A stretch of DNA of 64,000 bases from contig NZ_QJRY01000006.1 in assembly GCF_003205195.1 (NCBI RefSeq), forward strand, positions 1 to 64,000. Direction: 5' to 3'. Position numbers and translations under genes: made by a program. The notes beneath the pieces were generated by a model. That model was not told the DNA's origin, ran no database searches, and worked only from the letters and a program-made list of their open reading frames with translations. This document shows positions 50,388 through 59,215 of this stretch, one piece after another (position 1 is the stretch's first letter; each line of letters starts with the position of its first letter). Origin of the DNA: Peteryoungia wuzhouensis. Its GTDB lineage: Bacteria > Pseudomonadota > Alphaproteobacteria > Rhizobiales > Rhizobiaceae.

Positions 50388-51521
50388 ATGCTGACGAAGT
50401 TTTTCGGGGCGTTGATCGCCCTGTCGAGCGTTCTGGGTTCACCGCTGCTCGCCGCTGAAATCACTGACATTGCCGGCCGCAAGGTCGAGATCGACCTGCC
50501 GGCCAAGCGCGTGCTCGTTGGCGAGGCCCGGCAGATCCATACCATCGCGGCGCTGACCGGCGATCACCTAGTCGACCAAATCGTCGGCTGGCGCGACGAC
50601 TTCCTGACCAAGGACCCGGACAGCTATGAGGCTTATGTGGAGCGCTTTCCGGCGCTCGCCTCCCTGCCCCGCTTCGGCTACGTGCCGAACAACACCTTTG
50701 ACCTTGAAGCCGCAATCGCTCTTTCACCCGACGTGATCACGCTCAACGTCGAAGCTCAGAAGGTAGCCGCCGAAAGCGGCATCGAGGAGAAGGCCGCCGC
50801 CGCTGGAATTGCCATCGTCTATGTCGATTTCCGCGTCGATGCGACGAAGAACAGTGAAAACAGCATTCGCATCCTTGGTCAGATCTTTGGTGCCGAAGAT
50901 AGGGCAAAGGATCTTATTTCCTATCGCCACGAGCAACTGGCACGGGTTACCGATCGGCTGGCGAAGGTGACAGCTTTCGTTCGTCCCAAGGTCTTCATCG
51001 AACGGGCCCCGGGAAATGATGCGGAAAACGGATGTTGCCGCAGTTTCGGGCCCTATAATTTTGGTGAGATGGTCGAGCAGGCCGGTGGCCACAACATCGC
51101 GGCCGACGTGATCAAGACCACCTTCGGGGACCTCAATCTTGAGCAGCTCATTGTCGAAAACCCGGAGCATTACATCGCGACCGGGTCGAACTGGGCAGCC
51201 GAGTCCAAGACGAACCGGTTCGTCCATGTTGGCCGCGGCGCCGATCCGCAGGCCGCCCGGCAGAAGCTCATCTCACTGATGGCGCGCACGGGCTTTTCCG
51301 ACCTGCAGGCGGTGAAGACCGGCAATGTCCATGCCGTCTGGCATCAGTTCTACGGCGTGCCTTACGAGTTCGTGGCGGTCCAGCAGTTCGCCAAGTGGTT
51401 CCACCCGGAACTCTTTGCCGACCTTGATCCGGATCAGACCTTCCGCGACTTCCACGAAAAATTCCTGCCGGTCGATTACAAGCCCGGATACTTTGCCTCG
51501 CTGAAGGGGGAGACGAACTGA
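50388..51521 (+). CDS. Iron-type ABC transporter binding protein (FecB/TroA-like), copy 2
   Basis: This 377-residue paralogue of the preceding protein is similar over its whole length: EITDIAGRKVEIDLPAKRVLVGEARQI at the start, HAVWHQFYGVPYEFVAVQQFAKWFHPEL near the end, and the same last 20 or so residues except the tip. The cysteine pair is kept in a changed setting (NGCCRSFG). The signal peptide is LTKFFGALIALSSVLGSPLLAAE. It is directly followed by the permease, so this copy is the one coupled to the transporter; copy 1 may have another ligand or serve as a reserve. Confidence 0.9.
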   Translation: MLTKFFGALIALSSVLGSPLLAAEITDIAGRKVEIDLPAKRVLVGEARQIHTIAALTGDHLVDQIVGWRDDFLTKDPDSYEAYVERFPALASLPRFGYVPNNTFDLEAAIALSPDVITLNVEAQKVAAESGIEEKAAAAGIAIVYVDFRVDATKNSENSIRILGQIFGAEDRAKDLISYRHEQLARVTDRLAKVTAFVRPKVFIERAPGNDAENGCCRSFGPYNFGEMVEQAGGHNIAADVIKTTFGDLNLEQLIVENPEHYIATGSNWAAESKTNRFVHVGRGADPQAARQKLISLMARTGFSDLQAVKTGNVHAVWHQFYGVPYEFVAVQQFAKWFHPELFADLDPDQTFRDFHEKFLPVDYKPGYFASLKGETN

Positions 51522-52588
51522 TGGCGGTCGCAATTCAAGGCGCTGATATGGCGGAGGGGCGCACGCGCTACCGTGCCATTGCCGCACGCCGTACGGGCAT
51601 TCTCTGCTTGCTGGTCCTGGCCTTGCTCGTCAGCATCGCCGTTGACATGGCTTATGGCCCGGCGCGTTACAGCCTTTCCGATGTCATCTCGACGATCTGG
51701 AACCCGGCCGGCGCCAGCAATCAGCTGCGCGTCGTCATCTGGGATATCCGCATGCCGATTGCCTTGATGGCGGTGACGGTCGGGGCGTGTCTGTCTTTGG
51801 CGGGCGCGCAGATGCAGACCATCCTTGCCAATCCGCTCGCAAGTCCTTTCACACTCGGCATTTCGGCCGCCGCTGGCTTCGGGGCCGCGCTTGGTCTCGT
51901 CGCCGGCGTCGCGGTCTTCCCCGCCGCCGTGCAATACATGGTGCCGGTCAATGCCTTCCTGATGGCCATGCTTGCCTCGCTGTTCATCTACAGCGTTTCG
52001 ACGCTCAGGGGCGTGACGGTCGAGACGATCGTTCTGCTCGGTATTGCGCTTGTCTTTACCTTCAACGCGCTTTTGTCGTTGCTCGAATATCTGGCCTCCG
52101 AACAGGCGCTGGCGGCCGTCGTCTTCTGGACCATGGGCTCGCTCACCAAGGCGACATGGCCGAAGGTGGCCGTCACCTTCGCCGTGCTCGTCCTCTGCGT
52201 TCCGCTGTTTGCCCGTCGTGCCTGGGCGCTGACGGCACTTCGCCTTGGTGACGACAAGGCCGCCTCCTTTGGCGTCAACGTCAAGGGTTTGCGGCTCGAG
52301 ACCATGATGCTGGTCAGCCTTCTCGCCGCGATCCCGGTTTCCTTTGTCGGTACCATCGGCTTTATCGGCCTGGTCGGTCCCCATATCGCCCGTATGCTGG
52401 TGGGCGAAGACCAGCGCTTCTTCTTGCCCGGTTCGGTGATCTGCGGCGCGCTGCTCCTATCCGTCACGTCAGTCGTCTCGAAGATGCTGATCCCCGGCGC
52501 CATCCTGCCGATCGGCGTGATCACGGCACTGGTCGGGGTTCCCTTCTTCTTCTCGCTCATCTTCACCAACAGGAGGCGCGCATGGTAG
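51521..52588 (+). CDS. FecCD-family ABC transporter permease
   Basis: This 355-residue inner-membrane protein of the BtuC/FecCD family has about ten helices. Family landmarks are WDIRMPIALMAVTVGACLSLAGAQMQTILANPLASPFTLGISAAAGFGAALG and GTIGFIGLVGPHIARMLVGEDQRFFLPGS, the second being the coupling-loop region. It should import ferric siderophores, haem or cobalamin-like compounds as a homodimer. The start shares one base with the previous stop. Confidence 0.94.
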   Translation: MAVAIQGADMAEGRTRYRAIAARRTGILCLLVLALLVSIAVDMAYGPARYSLSDVISTIWNPAGASNQLRVVIWDIRMPIALMAVTVGACLSLAGAQMQTILANPLASPFTLGISAAAGFGAALGLVAGVAVFPAAVQYMVPVNAFLMAMLASLFIYSVSTLRGVTVETIVLLGIALVFTFNALLSLLEYLASEQALAAVVFWTMGSLTKATWPKVAVTFAVLVLCVPLFARRAWALTALRLGDDKAASFGVNVKGLRLETMMLVSLLAAIPVSFVGTIGFIGLVGPHIARMLVGEDQRFFLPGSVICGALLLSVTSVVSKMLIPGAILPIGVITALVGVPFFFSLIFTNRRRAW

Positions 52589-53334
52589 CCCTCAGGCTCG
52601 AAGCCGTCGGCGCCCAGTATGGCCGCCATCGGGTTTTTTCAGAGATCACCACCTCCGACATATCAGGCGGCGCTCTGACTGCGGTGATTGGCCCCAACGC
52701 GGCGGGTAAGTCCACCCTGTTCAAGCGTATCGCCGGCCTTTTGAAAGGCGATGGCGTCGTGCATGTGAGCGGAGAGGAAAGCCTGCGGCCAATCTGTTAC
52801 ATGCCGCAGGACACCGGCGCCAATGCCGTTCTCACCGTCTATGAAAGCGTGCTGCTCGCGTCCAAACAGGGTTCCGGCTGGAAGGTTGCCGAGGATGAAC
52901 TGGTCGAGATCGACCGGATCCTCGAAGCCTTGCGCATCACGGATCTTGCCTTTCGCGATCTCGGCGAGTTGTCGGGTGGACAGCGCCAACTGGTGGCAAT
53001 CGCGCAAGCCCTGGTGCGAAAGCCGGAGATCCTGCTGATGGACGAGCCGACTTCGGCGCTTGATCTCTTCCGCCAGATCGAGGTGCTGCAGTTCATGCAC
53101 ACGCTTGCCCGGGAGACGGGTATCGCCGTGCTGATCGCCCTGCATGATCTCAACCACGCCATCCGCTACTGCGACCACGCACTGGTGGTGGCCGATGGTC
53201 GGTTGGTGGTCAGCGGCGCAACCCTCGACGTGATCACCCCTGCCCTACTGCGCGAGGTCTACCATGTGGAAGCGCGGATCGAGGCCTGCACCCAGGGACG
53301 CCCGATGGTGATTGTGGATGCGGCGCTGGGATAA
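52582..53334 (+). CDS. FecE/BtuD-type ABC transporter ATP-binding protein
   Basis: This 250-residue ATPase has Walker A GPNAAGKST near residue 38, signature LSGGQRQLVAIAQAL, Walker B ILLMDEPTSALD and H-loop LHDLNHAIRYCD. It overlaps the permease gene by seven bases and completes a binding protein-permease-ATPase importer. It is convergent with the downstream toxin gene, six bases away. Confidence 0.94.
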   Translation: MVALRLEAVGAQYGRHRVFSEITTSDISGGALTAVIGPNAAGKSTLFKRIAGLLKGDGVVHVSGEESLRPICYMPQDTGANAVLTVYESVLLASKQGSGWKVAEDELVEIDRILEALRITDLAFRDLGELSGGQRQLVAIAQALVRKPEILLMDEPTSALDLFRQIEVLQFMHTLARETGIAVLIALHDLNHAIRYCDHALVVADGRLVVSGATLDVITPALLREVYHVEARIEACTQGRPMVIVDAALG

Positions 53335-53340
53335 GGTCGC

Positions 53341-53745
53341 TCAGTGTTCAATGACGTCCACATTCTCAAGCCGTGCAGCCGCCGCCAATTGCCGATCGGT
53401 GGTGGCAAGCGGGAGGCTTTGTTGCTTCGCCAAAGCGAGATAGCTGACATCATAGGCGCTTATGCCGCGTGTTCGAGCAAGACGCAGGATCGCGTCATCC
53501 AAGCCGGATCCAAAATCTTCAATGGGCAGGCCGCGTAACTGCTCCAGGCATCGGGTGGACTCACCAAGCGCCAAGCGTCCTCTGCGCTCAGCGATCACCA
53601 GTACATTGCGCATTTCAAACCAGAACAGGGAAGGCACGAGCGCAGACGTCGATTCAAGCGTTGAAAGCAACCGGTCACCGACGCTGCTGTCCTCGTCCCG
53701 GAGAAACCAGCTCACCGCGATGGAAGCATCCAGCACGAAGGCCAT
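53341..53745 (-). CDS. vapC: PIN-domain toxin (VapC family)
   Basis: This 134-residue predicted Mg-dependent ribonuclease has the four PIN acidic positions: Asp in FVLDAS (6), Glu in FWFEMRN (about 44), Asp in SAYDVSYLALA (about 99) and Asp in LATTDRQLAAAA (about 117). It lies directly after its antitoxin gene. Unlike the module at 47.7-48.2 kb it is intact. Confidence 0.92.
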   Translation of the reverse strand: MAFVLDASIAVSWFLRDEDSSVGDRLLSTLESTSALVPSLFWFEMRNVLVIAERRGRLALGESTRCLEQLRGLPIEDFGSGLDDAILRLARTRGISAYDVSYLALAKQQSLPLATTDRQLAAAARLENVDVIEH

Positions 53746-53747
53746 GG

Positions 53748-53987
53748 CTATGGACGGCCCTCGTTGCGCCAGGTCTTGATCTCGTCACGGCTGGTGGCGC
53801 TTCTGAGGTCGCGTTGCGATTTGATCGTGCGAATGAGTTCAGCGACCGCGCTCCTCTGTGGAATCTGAGAAAGCCGAGCGATTGGCACGTCACCACGCGC
53901 AATGATGATGTCCTCACCAGCCTCGATTTTGTCCAGAAGCTCCAAGAGTTGCCCTTTGGGCTCAGAAATTTTGACGGTCACGGTCAT
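53748..53987 (-). CDS. Phd/YefM-type antitoxin
   Basis: This 79-residue protein begins MTVTVKISEPKGQLLELLDKIEAGEDIIIARGDVPIARLSQI, the classic Phd/YefM DNA-binding fold. A toxin-binding tail follows (TIKSQRDLRSATSRDEIKTWRNEGRP). GGAG lies about eight bases before the ATG. It stops two bases before the toxin start. Confidence 0.9.
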   Translation of the reverse strand: MTVTVKISEPKGQLLELLDKIEAGEDIIIARGDVPIARLSQIPQRSAVAELIRTIKSQRDLRSATSRDEIKTWRNEGRP

Positions 53988-54087
53988 TCCTGCACTCCAA
54001 AGCCTGGGTTCCCAGTATGCCTCACATGATAGACAAGAGGCGAGCTTGGTCAAGAATCGGATCGGTCTGCCGGCACCCTTGACGTTG

Positions 54088-54717
54088 TCAGCTCAAACCC
54101 ATGTAGCGGCCGGGCTTGTGGTTGATGGCGAGGATCAGGTTGGTGATCGCAGCGCCCAGCACTGACAGCGCCAGCCGGTCGGTCGGCAGAACGAAATAGG
54201 CGGCGGCGAGGATCGAGAGGTCGACACCCAGCTGGAAATAGCCGGCGCGCAGACCGATCTTTTCCTGCAGATACATGGCCAGGATGTTGATGCCGCCGAG
54301 TCCCGTGCGGTGACGAAACAGCATCAGCAGCCCCGTCCCGATCAGTCCGCCGCCGATCACAGTGGCATAGAGTGGATCTAGGTGGGAAAAGTCGATCCAC
54401 TGGCTGTTGAACTTCGACAGAACCGAGACCAAAGCGACTGCCGTGAAGGTGCGAAGCGTGAAGGGCCAGCCCATGCGTTTGACCGCGAGAATGTAGAAAG
54501 GCAGGTTGATCAGGAAGAAGATCAGCCCGAAACCCCAGCCGCTCGCATAGGACAAAAGCAGCGCCAGACCGGCACTCGAGCCAACCGTCAGCATGGTCTT
54601 TGCGTAAATCAGCGTGCCGAGGGAAACGAACATCGTTCCGGAAATCATTGCAAGCACGTCTTCATAGAGGCGGTGCCGCTCGGCACGCGCCTCATTCGTC
54701 GCGGTGGTGGTGGTCAT
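54088..54717 (-). CDS. YitT-family integral membrane protein
   Basis: This 209-residue protein has five or six membrane helices (AMISGTMFVSLGTLIYA, SAGLALLLSYASGWGFGLIFFLINLPFYIL) and the family glycine motif VIGGGLIGTGLLMLFRHRTGLGGINILAMYL. YitT/DUF161 proteins are widespread but have no firmly established substrate. It follows the aminotransferase gene on the same strand by four bases, so the two are probably co-transcribed and it might export or import a related amino acid (inference). Confidence 0.82.
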   Translation of the reverse strand: MTTTTATNEARAERHRLYEDVLAMISGTMFVSLGTLIYAKTMLTVGSSAGLALLLSYASGWGFGLIFFLINLPFYILAVKRMGWPFTLRTFTAVALVSVLSKFNSQWIDFSHLDPLYATVIGGGLIGTGLLMLFRHRTGLGGINILAMYLQEKIGLRAGYFQLGVDLSILAAAYFVLPTDRLALSVLGAAITNLILAINHKPGRYMGLS

Positions 54718-54721
54718 GGTC

Positions 54722-55894
54722 TTATCCGAGCAGCGGCGTCAGTACGGTTGCAACGCGCTCGATGTCGGCACTCTTCAGGCCGGCAATGTTGATGCGGCCG
54801 GAGGTCGGCATGTAGATGCCGTGCGCCTTGCGCAACGTCAGCACATCGGCCTCCTTCAGCGGAAGCAGCGAGAACATGCCCTGTTGCTCGGCGAGTTGCG
54901 GCGCCAGTTGCCAGCCGTCGGAAAGAGCGCTTGCGAGTTCGCGGCGCAGCCCCTGAAGACGACCGCGCATGGCGTTCAGCTCGTCCATCCAGTCCTTCCG
55001 CAGGACATCTGAAGCAAGAATGGTGCGCACGACGGCCGCTCCATGATCCGGCGGCATGGAATAGCTTGTGCGAGCCAGAGTGACCAGGTTGGATCGGGCG
55101 GTGTCCGCCGCCGCCTGCGTCTGTGCGACCGCGAAAATTGCCCCCGTGCGCTCGCGATAGATGCCGAAGGACTTTGAGCAGGAGACAGCAACCAGCGCCT
55201 CAGGGGCTGCCGCAATCAGGGTGCGCAGACCCGCCACGTCTTCCTCGATCCCTGCACCAAAACCCTGGTAGGCGGAATCGATCAGGGGAACCAGCCGCCT
55301 CTCGGCGATCACCGAGGCGAGTTCCGCCCATTGAGCAGGCGTGAACCCTGCCCCCGTTGGATTGTGGCAGCTGGCATGAATGAGCACGGCATCACCGCGC
55401 TGAGCTTCGCTGAAGGCCTTCATCACACTGGAAAAACGCACATCCTGTGTCGGCACGTCGAAATAGACATGCGTTTCGACATTGAGGCCGGTCGCCCCGA
55501 AAATGCCGGCATGGTTGGGCCAACTCGGCAGGCCGAGATGCAGGCGGCCGGTGCCTGCCCTTGCAATCAGGTCGGAAGCGAGACGCAGCGCGCCGGACCC
55601 ACCGGGCGTCTGAACCCCGGCTGCAAACCTGCCCGTCTCCTTGCCACCAACCAGGTCCCAGAGCAGGTCGAGGAACACGCGGTCGCCTTCCGGTGCCACG
55701 TAAGACTTGCTGGACTGGGTCTCCAATAGCAGCTTTTCGGCCGCCTTTACCGAGCGTAACACCGGAGTGTTGCCCATGTCGTCGCGGTAGACGCCGACGC
55801 CGAGGTCGATCTTGTCCGTGCGGCTGTCGTCGTTATAGAGCCCGATCAGGGCGAGCAGCGGATCGTTCGGCTGAGAGGCGAGCTTGTCGAACAT
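54722..55894 (-). CDS. tyrB: Aromatic amino acid aminotransferase (class I, TyrB/AspC type)
   Basis: This 390-residue PLP enzyme of aminotransferase subfamily I alpha interconverts aromatic or dicarboxylic amino acids and their keto acids. It begins MFDKLASQPNDPLLALIGLYNDDSR, has KIDLGVGVYRDDMGNTPVL, the aspartate loop ASCHNPTGAGFTP, and the PLP-binding Lys in VAVSCSKSFGIYRERTG. The terminal arginine region is SGRINIAGL. The ATG at 55894 is the family start; the frame is open 19 codons further. It is divergent from an Lrp/AsnC regulator that probably controls it. Confidence 0.9.
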   Translation of the reverse strand: MFDKLASQPNDPLLALIGLYNDDSRTDKIDLGVGVYRDDMGNTPVLRSVKAAEKLLLETQSSKSYVAPEGDRVFLDLLWDLVGGKETGRFAAGVQTPGGSGALRLASDLIARAGTGRLHLGLPSWPNHAGIFGATGLNVETHVYFDVPTQDVRFSSVMKAFSEAQRGDAVLIHASCHNPTGAGFTPAQWAELASVIAERRLVPLIDSAYQGFGAGIEEDVAGLRTLIAAAPEALVAVSCSKSFGIYRERTGAIFAVAQTQAAADTARSNLVTLARTSYSMPPDHGAAVVRTILASDVLRKDWMDELNAMRGRLQGLRRELASALSDGWQLAPQLAEQQGMFSLLPLKEADVLTLRKAHGIYMPTSGRINIAGLKSADIERVATVLTPLLG

Positions 55895-55999
55895 GATAGA
55901 CCTTGGCCTTGGGTGTTGAGATGGCGGAAAAATAGCAAGTTTCGCGCGCAAAGTCTCTGCGGAATTGCGGGCCTACCCTTCGCCCACTTGCAGAGGATT

Positions 56000-56038
56000 G
56001 CGCACATATCTCTCATGGCGCAATAATGGTGCGCATAT
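56000..56038. promoter_or_regulatory. Candidate Lrp/AsnC operator in the divergent promoter region
   Basis: Three gcgca half sites lie within 39 bp: gcgcacatat (56000), an inverted pair gcgca (56018-56022) / tgcgc (56030-56034), and gcgcatat (56031). Clustered half sites between a transaminase gene and an AsnC-family gene are what such regulators usually bind. Confidence 0.45.
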
Positions 56039-56067
56039 TCGCTTGATTGGATGGAGCAACGTAGACT

Positions 56068-56532
56068 TTGACTTTGGAACTCGACAGGATTGATCGCCGG
56101 ATCATCGCCTGCCTGCTTGAGGACGCAGGTCTCAGCAATGCGGAGCTTGCCGACCGCGTCGGCCTGACGGCTGCCCCTCTTTCCCGGCGGCTGTCGCGCC
56201 TCTACGCGACCGGCGTCATCCGGCAGAGGATCGTGATCGATCCTGGTGAAGTGGGCCTCGGCCTGCAAGCCTTTGTCGAGATTACCCTTGACCGCACCAC
56301 ACCCCAGGTCGGCGAACGGTTCATCGCTCATGTCGGCAAGCTCGCGGAAGTCGTCGAGATCCATGCGGTTGCCGGTGATTTCGATTTTCTTCTCAAGATT
56401 TCGGTGCGCGACATGGCCGATTTCAAGCGGCTGATCTGGCAGGAATTCGATCGTCTGGCGGAGATCAAGACGATCCGCTCGACCATGGTCTTCGACAGTC
56501 CGAAGATCTCTTACGGCTACCTGCCGGAATGA
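56068..56532 (+). CDS. Lrp/AsnC-family transcriptional regulator
   Basis: This 154-residue protein has an N-terminal winged helix (LDRIDRRIIACLLEDAGLSNAELADRVGLTAAPLSRRLSRLYATGVI) and a C-terminal RAM/AsnC effector domain (VVEIHAVAGDFDFLLKISVRDMADFKRLI). Start is TTG 56068 or the TTG two codons later; no ATG is available in frame, and GGAG lies about 11 bases upstream. It is divergent from the aminotransferase gene and probably responds to an amino acid. The stop is followed at once by the terminator of the opposing dpp operon. Confidence 0.93.
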   Translation: MTLELDRIDRRIIACLLEDAGLSNAELADRVGLTAAPLSRRLSRLYATGVIRQRIVIDPGEVGLGLQAFVEITLDRTTPQVGERFIAHVGKLAEVVEIHAVAGDFDFLLKISVRDMADFKRLIWQEFDRLAEIKTIRSTMVFDSPKISYGYLPE

Positions 56533-56559
56533 GAAAAAGGGGCGCCATCGAGCGCCCCT
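56533..56559 (-). terminator. Intrinsic terminator of the dpp operon
   Basis: An 8-bp stem (aggggcgc / gcgcccct) with a 6-base loop gives five T in the minus-strand transcript right after the stem. It lies between the convergent dppF-like and AsnC-family genes and may serve both. Confidence 0.85.
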
Positions 56560-56588
56560 CCCCTACCCTGTTGAGGATGGAAACAACC

Positions 56589-57446
56589 TCAGCCGGCAAC
56601 AGCGGCGATCTTGCCGCGCTTGGCCATCCGCGCCCTGATGGATTCGACATCCGCCTTCGGGGTCGCAGCAAAGAGCGTGCGCGTATAGGCGTGCTGCGGA
56701 TCGGAGAAGACAGCGTCCCGTGTGCCGTATTCGACCGCTTCACCGTAATACATCACCATCACCTCGTCGGCGATGTAGCGCACGACGGAGAGGTCATGAC
56801 TGATGAAGACGTAGGTCAGGCCGAACTCTTCCTGAAGGTCCGCAAGCAGGTTCAAGACCTGGGCCTGGACCGAGAGATCGAGTGCCGAGACAGGCTCGTC
56901 GAGCACGAGCAGCTTCGGATTGAGCATCAAGGCACGCGCAATCGCGATGCGCTGGCGCTGGCCGCCCGAGAACATGTGCGGATAGCGGTTGTAGTGCTCA
57001 GGCCCCAGACCAACCTTGATCAGCATCTCGGTTGCCCGTTCACGCCGTTCTGCATCACTCATCTTGGTGTTGATGAGCAGCGGTTCGCCGAGCACGTCGC
57101 CGATCTTCTGGCGCGGGTTCAGTGAACCATAGGGGTTCTGGAAGACGATCTGCACCTTCTGGCGCATATCGGCCGTCAGGTGACCCGGACGCGTGTCGAC
57201 CTTCTGACCGTCAATCAGCAGGTCGCCCGCTGTCGGCTCGTCGATGAAGGTCAGGATGCGCGCGAGCGTGGACTTGCCACAACCACTTTCGCCGACGATG
57301 GCAAGCGTCTTGCCTTTGTCGAGCTTGAAGGAGACGCCCTTCACCGCATGGACAATCTTGTCCTCTTTGAAAACACCTTGCGGCACGCGGTAGTCGCGCT
57401 TGATGTCGCGGATCTCGAGCATCGGGGTCTGCGTTACGGCAGTCAT
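56589..57446 (-). CDS. dppF: Dipeptide ABC transporter ATP-binding protein DppF
   Basis: This 285-residue ATPase has Walker A GESGCGKST near 52, Q-loop VFQNPYGSLNPRQ, signature FSGGQRQRIAIARAL, Walker B LLVLDEPVSALD and H-loop ISHDLSVV. VFQNPYGSLNPR and the C-terminal oligopeptide-type extension (DPQHAYTRTLFAATP) place it in the OppF/DppF subgroup. It overlaps dppD by four bases and is the last gene of the operon. Confidence 0.93.
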   Translation of the reverse strand: MTAVTQTPMLEIRDIKRDYRVPQGVFKEDKIVHAVKGVSFKLDKGKTLAIVGESGCGKSTLARILTFIDEPTAGDLLIDGQKVDTRPGHLTADMRQKVQIVFQNPYGSLNPRQKIGDVLGEPLLINTKMSDAERRERATEMLIKVGLGPEHYNRYPHMFSGGQRQRIAIARALMLNPKLLVLDEPVSALDLSVQAQVLNLLADLQEEFGLTYVFISHDLSVVRYIADEVMVMYYGEAVEYGTRDAVFSDPQHAYTRTLFAATPKADVESIRARMAKRGKIAAVAG

Positions 57447-58291
57447 GCGGCACCTCCTGTTTCAGCTGCAGCCAGGAAGTCGGAGACCGTGGTCAGGCGG
57501 TCGCCGGTGGCGTTTTCCGGAAGCGCCGACAACAATGCCCGGGTATAGGCGCTCTTCGGGCTTTCGAAGAGCGAGAGCACGTCGGCTTCCTCCATCTTCT
57601 TGCCCTTGTATTGCACGATGACGCGGTCGGCGGTCTCGGCGACCACGCCCATGTCATGGGTGATCATGATGAGCCCCATACCGGTCTCGGCTTGCAGCTT
57701 CATCAGGAGGTCGAGAATCTGCTTCTGGATGGTCACATCGAGTGCGGTGGTCGGCTCGTCGGCGATCAGAAGCTTCGGATTGCAGGCGATGGCGATGGCG
57801 ATCATCACGCGCTGGCATTGGCCGCCCGACATCTGGTGCGGGAAATGGTTCAACCGTTCGGCTGGATCCGGAAGGCCGACCAGCTTGAAAAGCTCGATGG
57901 CGCGCGCCCGCCGCTCAGCCTTGCCCAATCCCATATGGAGCTTGAGGACTTCCTCGATCTGGAAGCCGACGGTGAAGCACGGATTGAGGCTGGCGACCGG
58001 CTCCTGGAAGATCATCGCCACGTCCTTGCCGATCAGCTTGCGTCGCTCATTGGCCGATATCCTGGCGATGTCGCGGCCCTGGAAGAGCATGTGATCGGCC
58101 GTGATTTTCGCGGTCCAAGGCAAGAGGCCCATGACGGCGAGCATGGCGACCGATTTGCCGGATCCGCTCTCGCCGACAATGGCGAGAACTTCGCCCGGCT
58201 CGATCGACAGTGAGATGCCATCGACGGCCTTGAACCAGCCGGTCGAGGTTTCGAATTCGACGGTGAGGTTTTTGATATCGAGGAGCGCCAT
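57443..58291 (-). CDS. dppD: Dipeptide ABC transporter ATP-binding protein DppD
   Basis: This 282-residue ATPase has Walker A GESGSGKSV, Q-loop IFQEPVASLNPCFTVG, signature MSGGQCQRVMIAIAIACNP, Walker B LLIADEPTTALD and H-loop ITHDMGVV. These are the OppD/DppD subgroup features. It pairs with DppF to energise the DppBC channel. Confidence 0.93.
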   Translation of the reverse strand: MALLDIKNLTVEFETSTGWFKAVDGISLSIEPGEVLAIVGESGSGKSVAMLAVMGLLPWTAKITADHMLFQGRDIARISANERRKLIGKDVAMIFQEPVASLNPCFTVGFQIEEVLKLHMGLGKAERRARAIELFKLVGLPDPAERLNHFPHQMSGGQCQRVMIAIAIACNPKLLIADEPTTALDVTIQKQILDLLMKLQAETGMGLIMITHDMGVVAETADRVIVQYKGKKMEEADVLSLFESPKSAYTRALLSALPENATGDRLTTVSDFLAAAETGGAA

Positions 58292-58292
58292 A

Positions 58293-59201
58293 TCAGGACC
58301 TCTTCAGCTTGGGGTCGAGCGCGTCGCGCAGGCCGTCGCCCATCAGGTTGATGGCAAGCACCGTGATCAGGATCGCGAGACCTGGGAAGGTCACAACCCA
58401 CCAGGCGCGCAGGATGAATTCGCGCGCTTCTGCGAGCATCGTGCCCCATTCCGGAGCCGGCGGCTGTGCGCCCATGCCAAGGAAGCCGAGTGCGGCTGCA
58501 TCGAGAATGGCGTTCGAGAAGGACAGCGTCGCCTGGACGATCAGCGGCGCCATGCAGTTCGGCAGGATCGTCTTGAACATCAGGCGGAGCGGACTTGCGC
58601 CGGCAAGACGGGCTGCCGTGACATAGTCACGCGATTTTTCCGACATGACTGCTGCACGAGTCAGACGAACGAAATGCGGCTGCAGGGTCAGCGCGATGGC
58701 AATCATGCCATTGGTCAGTCCCGGGCCCAGGATGGCGACGAGAACCAGCGCCAGCAGCAAGGACGGGAAGGCCAGGATGATGTCCATCAAGCGCATGATC
58801 GCCGTATCAAGCCAGCCACCGTAAAAGCCGGCGATGACGCCGATGGCGATGCCCGTCGTCAGCGACAGCGTCGTGACGAACACGCCGATAAAGAGCGAAT
58901 ACTGCGAGCCATAGATCAGTCGGGACAGGATGTCGCGACCGACCGGATCGGTGCCGAGCGGATAGCTCCAATTGCCGCCTTCGAGCCAGGCTGGCGGGAG
59001 GAGAACCACGTCGCGATACTGCTCGAACGGCGAATGAGGTGCAATCACGCTGGCGAAGACGGCGATCAGCACCAGGGCGATGAACACGACAAGGCCGATG
59101 ACCGCGCCACGATTTTCGGAGAAGTAGAACCAGAATTCGGCCAGCATCTGGCGGCGCATCTGCGCGCTGGTGACCGGCTGGCTGGATGTTGTCTCTGCCA
59201 T
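58293..59201 (-). CDS. dppC: Dipeptide ABC transporter permease DppC
   Basis: This 302-residue permease has an N-terminal OppC-type segment (FSENRGAVIGLVVFIALVLIAVFAS), the periplasmic part LGTDPVGRDILSRLIYGSQYSLFIG, and the EAA-like loop YVTAARLAGASPLRLMFKTILPNCMAPLIV. One base separates it from dppD. Confidence 0.94.
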   Translation of the reverse strand: MAETTSSQPVTSAQMRRQMLAEFWFYFSENRGAVIGLVVFIALVLIAVFASVIAPHSPFEQYRDVVLLPPAWLEGGNWSYPLGTDPVGRDILSRLIYGSQYSLFIGVFVTTLSLTTGIAIGVIAGFYGGWLDTAIMRLMDIILAFPSLLLALVLVAILGPGLTNGMIAIALTLQPHFVRLTRAAVMSEKSRDYVTAARLAGASPLRLMFKTILPNCMAPLIVQATLSFSNAILDAAALGFLGMGAQPPAPEWGTMLAEAREFILRAWWVVTFPGLAILITVLAINLMGDGLRDALDPKLKRS

Positions 59202-59215
59202 GGGATTTTATCCTT

